Assembly (NCBI RefSeq): GCF_910592395.1
Contig: NC_088319.1
Coordinates: 126,001 to 186,000 of the forward strand
Reading direction: 5' to 3'
DNA: 60,000 nt
Origin: Lineus longissimus
Taxonomy: Eukaryota; Nemertea; Pilidiophora; Heteronemertea; Lineidae
Part shown: in pieces, positions 20,473 through 31,900 of the stretch
How positions within the stretch are numbered: the stretch's first letter is position 1
How the letters are laid out: every line of letters begins with the position of its first letter
The notes under the pieces: generated by a model
Told to the model about the DNA's origin: nothing
The model's input: the letters and a program-made list of their open reading frames with translations, nothing else
Database searches by the model: none
Made by a program: the position numbers and the translations under genes

Positions 20473-21142
20473 AATGTACTGTAAATTGGCCATTTTGGGG
20501 AAATTGTAATTGCTTGGACCTACATCAAACCTAACACTACATGACACAATACCATGCTCTTAATCCATCTTTCCTCCACATGAGGTGAGCACAATGGCCC
20601 TGGCCATTTCATTTTTCATGTATTTTTGCGTTGTTCGAGATGTTCATGTTTTTGCTATCAGGCAAATGCAGGGGAGACAAATTGTGTATTCTGCCCATGA
20701 CAAATCTAAAGTCATCACTCCATCCTCTGGTCAGTATATATGAACCTGCGTTTATTGTATGATAAATATGATGAGTTTCGTGGATTGAAAAAATAAAGTT
20801 CTTGTTTTGATAATACGCTGTGTACCTTCTTGTTCGCGAGGACAGAATGAGCAGACAGAGATGTTGGCTTTCTGTGTCACATGGTTCATGATAAAGAACC
20901 TCAATGTGCAGATGATCCCAGAAAGCTGCTGCCATCTATACGCATGCAGGGCCTAGCCCAGACCAAGGCCTATTGTGTGGCCAAACCAAGTGGAATTCTA
21001 TTCTATTCACTTGGTGCTTGACACAATGCATTGGATTTAGACAAGTCTTCTATCCAAGACAGTTCCTAATTGAATGTATCGGTTCATATCTTGCTTGGTT
21101 GTGCATAAAAATGTCGATATTGGACCAAGTTGATAGTTATAC

Positions 21143-21166
21143 ATGAGGCCAGGATTCAGAAGATGA
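21143..21166 (+). promoter_or_regulatory. Short upstream ORF overlapping the gene B start (ATGA)
   Basis: ATG 21143-21145 opens a 7-codon frame (MRPGFRR) whose TGA (21164-21166) overlaps the gene B ATG (21163-21165) in an ATGA arrangement. If the transcript starts upstream of 21143, this would be a classic uORF able to limit or couple initiation. The transcription start is unknown. Confidence 0.4.
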
Positions 21167-22927
21167 AAGGTAACAACTTAATGTGTATGTTTTAAAGGGA
21201 GACTAGGCAGTCTTCCTTGGGTGTTAAAGGGAGATCATAGGCAAGAGCCAGGTTGGTCAGATTAAGTTACACAACATTCTCAAATAGAACTATCGCTGAA
21301 TCAGTAGAACTGATTATTTGCAGGCAAGACCAAGGTGATTGACCCTCGGACGGGCCCTCCTCCAATCGACCCTGATAAGAGCTATGTGAACCCTGGCGAG
21401 GATGATCAGATGGTATGTACTGTTAATGTAGTGCCTAACAAGCCCACTAGGGGGCATAGTCACTCATGTAACTGTTGGTGAAAAACAAGCAACGTGAAAT
21501 GAGAGTGGTGCAGAAACTAATTGTGTCGCACCAAATCCATCGTTGCTGGCAATGTTGGTCCCGCATGACGTATCTGAACTCACCAACACGAGCATGAGTG
21601 TTATTGTGAGAGCTCATGATTATGTGCGTCACAACACTTCATCCCGATACATGAGGAAGCTGTCAGAGATATCCAGCTTGAGTTGCTTCTAGCAGATGTT
21701 TATTTTGAAATCTTGCAGGAGATTGAGGGTTACAAGCTACACAAGAGCCGCCAGATCTTGACATGGATTGCTATCGTGTTGACGCTGGGCTTCCTCCGTC
21801 TGATCTTTCATTGGAAGCCTGAGTGGATGATCGCATCAACACATATCAGCTGTGGCTTGGAGGATGCTGATACTGTCATCTTGAAGGTGGGGGCTGCACC
21901 GTCACTTTAACGTTGACCTTTCATTTTGATAAAAAGGTTGTACATTTTGACCTTATTTTGGAAAATATCACTCTTCTCATCAAAACCCATTTCTAAGTAT
22001 AAAGCAATTTTGTGAAACTATTTGGGCAGGGGGTCATGGGTGCTTGATCATTCTGGTTGTCACTTTCTGGAGCATTATCTTCCACATTTGTTGTTTTCTT
22101 TGCAGGATATCTATAAACAAGTGTTTGTGGCAAAAGTGAAGGTCATTACCCCCGATGGTGACAGGTAAGATATCACTTTCTCATGAATTCACTCTCCAAG
22201 CAAATTGAAAGATATTCTCTGTCTACGTACTGTAGATGTGTAGGTATCCATTAAACCTCGACATAAAGGAGTGAAATAAGTATTGTCTTGTAGGTTTTGT
22301 GTCTTGATTATTTGGGTGGGGGTGGGGGGGGTGATTGGTCTTCAAGTACCTCTCTCCTCCTCCAAGAAGCTTGAGGTCGGTGAAACTAAATGGCTGCCTA
22401 TGGTGGCAGTCATGGACTAACGTCATCAATAAATCTAGTCCCTGGTCTGGATCAGTCGACCGTCTAATGCTCATGATGACATGTGATGATAAAGGCAACA
22501 GAAGCCATGTCAAAAATGTAGACCAGGAGGTCACATAAACTTGTTCTGGACTGAATGATTTTTAACATTTATGTCGAGTTTTAAATATTCCTTCCTCCAA
22601 ACTTTGCTAGTTCAGAAAGAGACTTCACCGTGGATATTTAGTTCATGGTTGGTATCCTGATGTGGAACACTTTCTCTCATTCATCACCTGACATCTTTTT
22701 AACGATCATGCATGACAAGTGGTGCCCAGGCCTTCATATTCACATGTGGGTCACACTGTCTAGGAACATTTATTTTGAATGGTAACCAATATGTCATTTT
22801 TCATTGTGTTTCTAGAGCACTTTATACGAGCCCAAACTACAGCACCCCATCATGGTAAAGCATGTACAATTTCAATTTCCCTGTTATTTGCAGTGTTGGG
22901 GTTGAAGCGAAATCTCAAGTTGATGAG
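21163..22927 (+). CDS. Gene B exons 1-5: start, N-terminus and membrane-associated helix
   Basis: The start exon is only 7 coding nt: ATG AAA G, then a GTAACA donor. It joins exon 2 in phase 1 to give [18 protein letters not shown], a Pro-rich cytosolic N-terminus. I chose this start because it is the only ATG I found just upstream that gives the required one-nucleotide overhang at a donor. Exon 3 repeats the hydrophobic P5B helix. Exon 5 is short (34 nt) and ends GAG|GTAAAA; a 10-bp-based satellite begins a few bases later. No counterparts of gene A's candidate linker exons were found. Confidence 0.8.
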
Positions 22928-25900
22928 GTAAAAGCACACTAACACCCACTGACACCCATTGACACCCAATGACTCACACTGACACCCACTGACACCCAAT
23001 GACTCACACTGACACCCACTGACTCACACTGACACCCACTGACACCCAATGACTCACACTGACACCCACTGACACCCAATGACTCACACTGACACCCACT
23101 GACTCACACTGACACCCACTGACACCCAATGACTCACACTGACACCCACTGACACCCAATGACTCACACTGACACCCACTGACTCACACTGACACCCAAT
23201 GACACCCAATGACTCACACTGACACCCACTGACTCACACTGACACCCATTGACACCCACTGACTCACACTGACACCCACTGACACCCAATGACTCACACT
23301 GACACCCACTGACACCCACTGACACCCAATGACTCACACTGACACCCACTGACTCACACTTACACCCAATGACACCCAATGACACCCAATGACTCACACG
23401 GACACCCACTGACTCACACTGACACCCAATGACACCCAATGACTCACACTGACACCCACTGACATCCACTGACTCACACTGACACCCACTGACACCCAAT
23501 GACTCACACTGACACCCAATGACACCCAATGACTCACACTGATACCCAATGACTCACACTGACACCCACTGACACCCAATGACTCACACTGACACCCACT
23601 GACACCCAATGACTCACACTGACTCACACTGACACCCACTGACACCCACACCAAACTGCAAAAAAAGACAACATGATTTTCAAACTCAGGTGAATACCAG
23701 CAGGTCTTGTGGTTATTCATTGTTGGTTTTAAAATTCACTTGGGGTCGACCCAAGGCCATGTTCCACTTGAACATGGCTATTGAATGGTTACAAATGTTA
23801 GTCTTGTGATAGGTGCCATTGTAAGAGTTGTGATCAGTTGTCACAGATGATTAGATTTCAATGAATAGATTTGAGAAGTTTGCTTTGTGATAGCTGCAGA
23901 CATTGATTTGAATACAAAGAGATGAAAGCATTTATACCCTGTGTCTCGCTTCATACCACCGAAACTAGCAGATATTCATTAGAATTACTGAACCACGCTT
24001 CCAAAAGATGGTCATAAACTAATTTCACATTTCCATCAGGAACAGTGCCAAAATGGGTAATGAGAGACTTCAAAATCCGACGATGCAAAAAGGCCTATAT
24101 TCAGTCAGCCAAGACCAGTGACAGACTCAGGTTATGCTCATTTAAATTGGCTGAAATAGCTATTATGATTGCCATTTATGAGGTGTTGTGAGTGCACAGG
24201 CCTAATCCATTTTTTACATCAACCCCCCTCCCCCCCCTGTCATTGGGGGAGTGGGGGATCACTCATAATGTATTTCCTGTGAACCACTTTGCTCCCTCTG
24301 ACCTCTTGAAACTGATCCTGCCTGAGGATATCGTTTAGTAATCAATATGGGGGTAATTATCACAGTTGACAACAATCAGTTTTTGGTGAAAACATATACA
24401 ATTTTGATGCCATAAAATCTTCCATTCCATGACGTCTGACTTTAATTCCAGGCCATTTCCTTGATCCACTACTTTTCTCTCAAACGCCTCAAGTTCATCT
24501 GGACCCTGGAGAGTCAATCATTCAGAAAGCTCAAGTAAGTTGAAAATGTTTCCAGATTCATCGTGAGGCGTATTCTCAGTGGAGATAATGATCTGATTGG
24601 TCCAATATGGAGACATATTCAAATGTTGTGTCGAAAGTTGTCATAATTACATCGAGGGCATCATCTACAGTAAAGGGTGCGACAGATAGACTCCTGAATT
24701 TGTGCATGAACTGTTTTGTCGGCTGAGTTTGTACATTTTCCACTGCATGCCCAGAACTCCCTACAGGAGCTCTCCTCCTTTCAAGCAGTTGTCAGTTGGT
24801 ATGTTTGAGAACTGGTCGAATTAGAATAGCTAGACCTCATCAACATTGTCTGCTATCACACCCATATTCGATGTCATACTCAAGATTTTTTAAACCCATC
24901 AAAATATTTGAAGTTGTAGGCATGTGTTTCATGTTGATCTTGATTCCAGGGGCCTTGAGGACGGCCAGAGGTGTAGCTATTTCCATCAAATCGGGGAGTC
25001 TGGACGAACAGACCTTGAAATAGCCAGGAAGTGAGTAGATGTGATCAAAAGGATTACACGGTCTCATGGGTGAGGTGTCAAACTCCTTACCTAAACATTG
25101 CATGCGACCTTTGGCAAGTCAGTTTACTTTGATTGCTATGTGTTTTGATTGGATGTGACAGCTCAACTCTGATCTACTGTCCTTATTGCTGTAGAAGTTG
25201 TGCGGAAACACAATTTTGAATGTCAAATTGACGTCATTTCTCCACCTGCTGTCCTTAGTCATTGGTCCGTCACTGTTGCCATGCGAGAAATTGATTGAAT
25301 TGATAATGAATGACCTTGTTTTCAGATCTGTGTTGTACGGTTCCAATTCTATGCCAGTCCATGTCACGCCTGTCATCAAACTGTTGTTCCAAGAAATCAT
25401 CAACCCATTCTACATCTTCCAAATCTTCAGCTGTACCTTGTGGTATGTTGACGAATACACCATCTATGCCTCGTGCATCGTGGTCGAATCACTGCTGTCG
25501 CTCAGTGTCGCCGTCTTTCAGACAAGAAGGGTAAGTATCCCTGAACAGCTCATCTGAGTGACGGTTTCAGGACAGACCAGGGGTAGTGTGTCAAGTCTGA
25601 TGATAACCTTTATTGTAGTTGATATCAGACTATAAACCAAAGAGATTTATAACTTTAACTTTGTCAATAATCTGTTGCAGATGCTTCGAGCGTTACGGAA
25701 CACCATCGACCAATCCAGCATCGTCACTGTCCTACGAGAATCGGGTGAGTGCAGTAAAAATGGGTTTTGTCGATGCAGCACATTATTCAGACAATTGCTA
25801 TACAACTCTATGTCCTTGAGGCTCTGGTGATGCACTGTATGAGCAGCTCCTTCAAACACCTCAAAATAGGACGACAATGGCCAAGAACTAGTGAAATACT

Positions 25901-28900
25901 GACAACATTTTCCAGCCATTTTAGGCCTTTTTTATGCAGTGCCATTTTCTTCAATAGATTATAAAGGGGGTTAATTGGATCAACTTCCATATTTGTCTCT
26001 GAATTGTCATGATTTGTTCATTCTCAGGTGTCATCCAAGTCCCATCTGATATTTTGGTGCCGGGTGATGTGATTGAGATACCACGTGATGGCTGCATCAT
26101 GCAGTGTGATGCTGTCCTACTCAGTGGCAACTGTATTGTCAATGAGAGCATGCTGACAGGTAAGCAGCATACATTTACCATGGCGTACTCCCAAACCTAC
26201 CCTCTGTGTGAGGAAAAAGGATGAAGCAAATTGCTCTGGAAGTATAGACTGACGGCGAGAGGCTCTCCCAGTGTTCTGTTGGTACTGAAGAAACTCGTCC
26301 TAAAGACATCCTTCGTTTCTTTGTATTTTTCTTTCCTTAGCTTTATGTGGTGCATTCCTCTAACACCAGGTGGTGCCAGTAGTTAACTTGTATGTGTCAT
26401 GTCCATTGTAATACACGGAAGGGGGGTAGGGTCTCTTCTCAGAATGTCTTCCCTGTCTCATTCCCTGTGACTGTTCCAGGTGAGAGTGTGCCCGTGACCA
26501 AGACACCACTACCAAACTCCGGCCACTCAGGGGACCAGGTGTCGCCACCGTTCAACATGAAGGAACATTCCAAACACGTCCTCTTCTGCGGTACGAAGGT
26601 TATCCAGACACGTTACTATGGAAACCAGATGGTGAAGGCTGTCGTGCTTCGAACTGGTAAGTTACGATCATTAAAACTTGTTGTGATGATGAAGATGAAA
26701 TGGAATGACGTGACTGGACCATCATGAGTGACCTGCATCCTGATGATACCCCAGGTGCACTTCGAAGGTCTGCACATCTTGTCAAACAACAACACAAATT
26801 TGACAATCCTTGATGATGCGTGCAGCCTTGATGGACATTGTCATTGGCCCATGTCTCGTTCATTGACAAGTGATATGATACTGCATGGACATTGGCTTGC
26901 GTCTGCTTCCTAATTGTAAACAGTTCTGGATCGATTAAGGCAGAGTTTGGAGGACAATAAACCATTTAGGGCCAGAGTTATGAACTGTTCATTTTAAAAG
27001 TCCTAAGCTCTTGTTCTAATCTCCATTTACTGTAGGTTTCATGACAGCGAAAGGTGAACTGGTGCGCGCCATTTTATTCCCGAAGCCTCTTGACTTCCGT
27101 TTCTACCAGGACACCATGAAGTTTGTCGCATTCTTGGCATGCCTTGCTGGAGCTGGGTTCATCTTCACAATCGTTTTAATGGTATGTCAAAATTTGAGAA
27201 TTCTGATGATGACTTGGGAAGTTGAAGCTGCCATGTGTTGTGTTTGTGTTAAGAAAGAGTAAATGCTCGTGGAATATTACGCCATTATCCTTGTGTCAGC
27301 AGTATTAGCAGAAGAAGAATAAAGTGGATGTGATTAGCACATGCGGTGTTCTCCCCGGCGGAGAAATTATTCTTAGCATCTTCAATATCGTACTTGTTTT
27401 ATCATGTTCCAGTCTGTGCGAGGCCTGGCTGCTGGACATATCATTATACGATCACTTGATGTCATTACGATCGCTGTCAACCCGGCCCTACCAGCCGCCA
27501 TGACGATTGGCGTGGTGTTTGCCATGAATCGTCTCAAACGTTCCAAGGTGTACTGCATCAGTCCGAGTCATATCAACATCTGCGGCACCGTGAATGTGGC
27601 TTGCTTTGACAAGGTGAGTTGGGGGCCTTGTGTTTGCCATCAGGTGTGGACTACCCTTCACGTGACTTTAGAAACATGATACGTTCAGGAGGGATGAAAT
27701 TAAGTGGGGAAGCGACACTATTAGTTAAATGATCTGTAAATCATGTTTCAGACAGGGACGCTAACCGAAGATGGCCTGGATATGTGGGGAGTTGTACCAG
27801 TGGAAAATAACAGGTAAAGCATTCTCTTGTCGGCTGGTGTGCGTGTTGTTTAGGTGATAAATAAACATATGCTGTAAATGGTTGACAAACAAGTGGAGTT
27901 TCCACCTGTATTTTATAGGCCTACTGTGACCTATCTTGACCCGCAATGTTTTGAGATCGCCAAATCCACTCACCCAAACAGCTTGATAGTGGTGACATGA
28001 TCCACCAAAATCAAAAATCATGAAAATGTTCACTTTTCTTTGTATCTTCAGGTTTGTTTCTCCCGAGCAAGACATGACAAAGCTGCCACGTGAACACTTG
28101 CTCTACACCATGGCCTGCTGCCACTCACTCACCATCATTGACGGTGAGATATGTGGTGATCCCCTCGATTTGAAAATGGTGGAAGCGACCAACTGGGAGG
28201 TGGAGGAACCGGGTGAAGACACGGCCAAGTTTGATGTCATCATGCCGACCGTTGTCAGACCAAAACAACCTGATGTCGTGCCTAATACGGACAGCAACAT
28301 GATTCAAGGTCCAGACGGCATGGAACATGAGGTATGACGACTGATTAGGCCAGGTTGATATAGTCATTGTCAAATGTCATGGTGCATGTATCATATGTCT
28401 GGTTTGTTAATTTCAACATTTGAGAACATAACGTGGAATAGTATTTCACTCGGACAGTTTTGATAAGTTTAGTTTGTTTCAGGCTCCTCTGTTTGAGATC
28501 GGTGTTGTACAGCAGTTCACATTTTCCTCCAACCTCCAGAGAATGTCGGTCATTACTCGTATTCTCGGTGATGATCATTACAATCTTTATAGCAAGGGGG
28601 CGCCGGAGACCATTGCTTCACTTTGTTTAGAAGAAACAGGTGAGTAGTCTGCAATACCGAGGAGACTGCATGTTAGCAACCTCTGTCTTATGATTTGCAT
28701 CTTGGTTGGTCATCAGAAACATGGGGAGCTTGCAACGGCCTCCACCCTAGCCAGAGTTACTGGGCCAATTATCCCAACTGATGCCAAACTGTTGTGCTTA
28801 TAGCAGCCGCAGAAGGAGACTATATGGAATGACATACATTGTAATCTATAGTGATACTTTTATACCCTAACCCCAGATTCCTCTGTGCCAGGTTAAAATC

Positions 28901-31900
28901 GATAGTAATACCTTTACATTTGTTCACTATGCTATAATATTTTCCAGTTCCCAAGGATTTCCTTGAACAACTGATGCACTACACTCAGCAGGGTTACCGC
29001 GTAATTGCCCTCGCATGGAAACCACTCAAACTAAGTTACCTCAAGGTGCAACGTGTCGAGCGCAAGGAGGTTGAGAAAGACTTGAACTTCCTGGGATTGT
29101 TGATCATGGAGAATCGACTCAAGCCAGAGACGACACCTATTATCAGAATGCTGAAGGAGGCTAATATACGCACTGTGATGGTGACAGGTACGATATTTGA
29201 GTGGCCATGATAACATGATGTCATGTCTCAGTGGGATTACAGTGACACTTTCAGTCTACTGACTCTTTGCTAATTAAGGATCATATTTTACCAATCGTCC
29301 TAACCCTGTAGTTTTGCCACATTCCAGGTGATAATATTCTAACTGCTGTCAGTGTGGCAGTCGACTGTGACATGGTCGGTGATCAAGAGCGTGTCATCCT
29401 TGTCAATGTGCTGCCCCCTAGTGATGATAAACCAGCGAGGGTTGAATTTGTCTACGCTGATGAGAACAAGCGGGTGACCATAGATGATATGAATTCACAA
29501 CCTACCAAGGTCAGTCTATGAGAGTATCACTTGAAACTGGAGGTTTGGGCCGTGTTTGAATGGTTGGAAGGCAAGATAAGGAATGTTTCAACTTGGGCTC
29601 GCTGTTAGTAAGATGACAAAACTCAGCACCGCAGTCTCCCTGGGCCAGTGACAGAAGTGTGAAACTCAGAGCCAGGAGGTTTGGGGTTCAACTTCTAGCT
29701 TGCCACCTAACTGTAACAGTCGTTGAACTGACCCCTGGCTTTAATACAATAAGAATATGGTCATGGGACCAAGGTTAGCAGCGCTACAAAAACGATAATT
29801 GTATGTGTCTGGTCGAAAGGAACAGTATTGGTATTGAGAGAACGAATTCATCTCTGATGTGTTGGTAACCTGATATCTGATTTGGAGAGCTTTCAGGACC
29901 GAGATTTGCAGAGCTGTGAAATAGAACAACACTGTTGCATCTTTTCAATGTGATAGAAATAGCATTGTCAATATGAGAATGATATTATCTACCTTCTAAT
30001 ATGTTGCCAAGCTAACATCATGTGATTTTGGTTGTTTTCAGGACACTGTTGTTCTGTGTGAGTTGCCTCCGCCAGAGCTAAAATACCACTTTGCCATCGA
30101 CGGCAAATCATGGGCCTCTTTGAGACAGCACTTCCCGCACCTCATTCCTAAGGTTTGCTACCAGAAATGCTAAAGTCTCATGTATTTAGTGGGAAACTCT
30201 TTGAACTCTTTTCTGATAAGCCCTGTGCTCAGATGGCATTCACAAGAAATAATTATTAGCTTTTTCACGATTCTTAAATCGAACAAATGATGAGCTCGAT
30301 CTCTTTCTTTTAGAAAACAGATGGCTCTGCCCTCACCTGCTCTCACTTGCAGCAAATTGGTCCTCATCAGAAATGACTTGGTCAGCCGTACCCCACTATC
30401 TGTCCGATGCTGTGAAGTTGACTATCTCTCATTCCAGCTTGTGGTACGGGGTACTGTGTTTGCACGGATGTCTCCAGAACAGAAGGCACAACTGATCGAG
30501 GCGCTCCAAGAGGTTGGGTATTATGTTGGCATGTGTGGAGATGGTGCGAATGATTGTGGCGCGTTACGTACCGCCCACACGGGGATATCCCTGTCTGAAG
30601 CTGAGGCATCGTTGGCCTCACCGTTCACGAGCAAAGAGGCGAATATCAAGTGTATACCTACTGTCATCAGGTGGGTTGTTTGTCTGTGAGGCAATACCCA
30701 TTGTTCTATCAGTAACTAGCTTTAGAGTGTGTCCTCATTGCCCCAATTGCTGTGAGAGTAATGTTAGATCAAAATACATTACAGTCACATCATCCGTACT
30801 CACTAGCAGCAGGTTGCTCACTGTTTTATTCATGATAATCGTACGCCAGAGTTTCCATAATCAGTGCCAGTTATTCAGGTTCATTGATTGTTAACCCCTT
30901 TCATTGCAGGGAGGGCAGAGGAGCGCTAGTGACCTCTTTTGGTGTGTTTAAGTACCTCGGCTGTGCCAGTTTTGTCCAGTTCATCACTGTCATGCTCCTT
31001 TATTGGATCGATGCCAACATGACTGATTTCGAATTCTTGTTTTGTGATTTACTTCTCGTGTCTTCTCTCAGCATCACATGTGAGTCATCGACCATGTCCA
31101 GTCTATCTTACTTGGACGTCTGCTCTGAGCTGGTAGTGCATGCAGTTTCAAGCCTAAAGGCCCATCCTCCCATTGCTGGCCTTTTGACCTTATGTAAAAT
31201 ACAAGCACTTGGTTTAGTGTTTGAGTTTCAGGTCAGGCCGGGACAGTCACAGTGGGGTACCAATAGATTCGAAACAAAATTTATCGTCACTCACCCGTGA
31301 ATTATCATATTCACTAAATGAGTCGTAAGGTTTCCATGACTCCTGAAGCTATGTTTTGAATATTTCAGTTGGTTACACGGAGGCTTACCCGATGCTTGTG
31401 AAGGAACCACCGACCGTCAAATTGGCGAGCATCGGGCCAATCATATCGATTCTCTTCCATACGGTGATCGTGATGATTGTACAGGTGCAGGCATTCTTCC
31501 TCGTACGGGAACAACCTTGGTAAGGAGGTTGAAGGCTGAAGCGTCACAATGCATCACATGTCCCACAGTAATAAACAGGAACTGTTTGTGTGCTTGCAGT
31601 TCGTCTTTTCTCACCTGGAGTGACACTTGTCAAATAAACAGATAGTTTTTCAGATGGCATAAATGTTGTAGTCATTGTCAATAGTTGTTGTTAATTACAT
31701 AGTTTTGGCAATCACCAATACTAATTAGGTTTTTAATTAGCTAATTCTTAAACCCCACGCGAGGTGCAAGTTATCAAATGTCTAACAGCTCATATGCCTT
31801 CCAGGTTTGAGAGGTATTTCTCTGATAATGAGGATGATAGCTACATGAGTCATGAGAACGCTGCGGTCTTCATCGCCTCCACCTTCCAGTATATGTTGCT

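Larger units (their letters stand above)
19516..20590. mobile_element. Interspersed non-autonomous repeat with hairpin end and internal ~300-bp repeats
   Basis: It starts with a perfect hairpin (11-bp arms AGCTCACCTCT / AGAGGTGAGCT, loop TAGC). It ends with GAGGTGAGC, which is inverted relative to the left GCTCACCTC. Inside, a ~300-bp module (TATGGCACGTTTC..., CAAGGTCACAGAGGTCAAAT) is repeated about three times. The left end is rich in CGTCCGTCGTC. No protein is encoded. The layout matches the non-autonomous elements common in marine invertebrate genomes; that assignment is from memory of the pattern, not a search. Confidence 0.6.
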
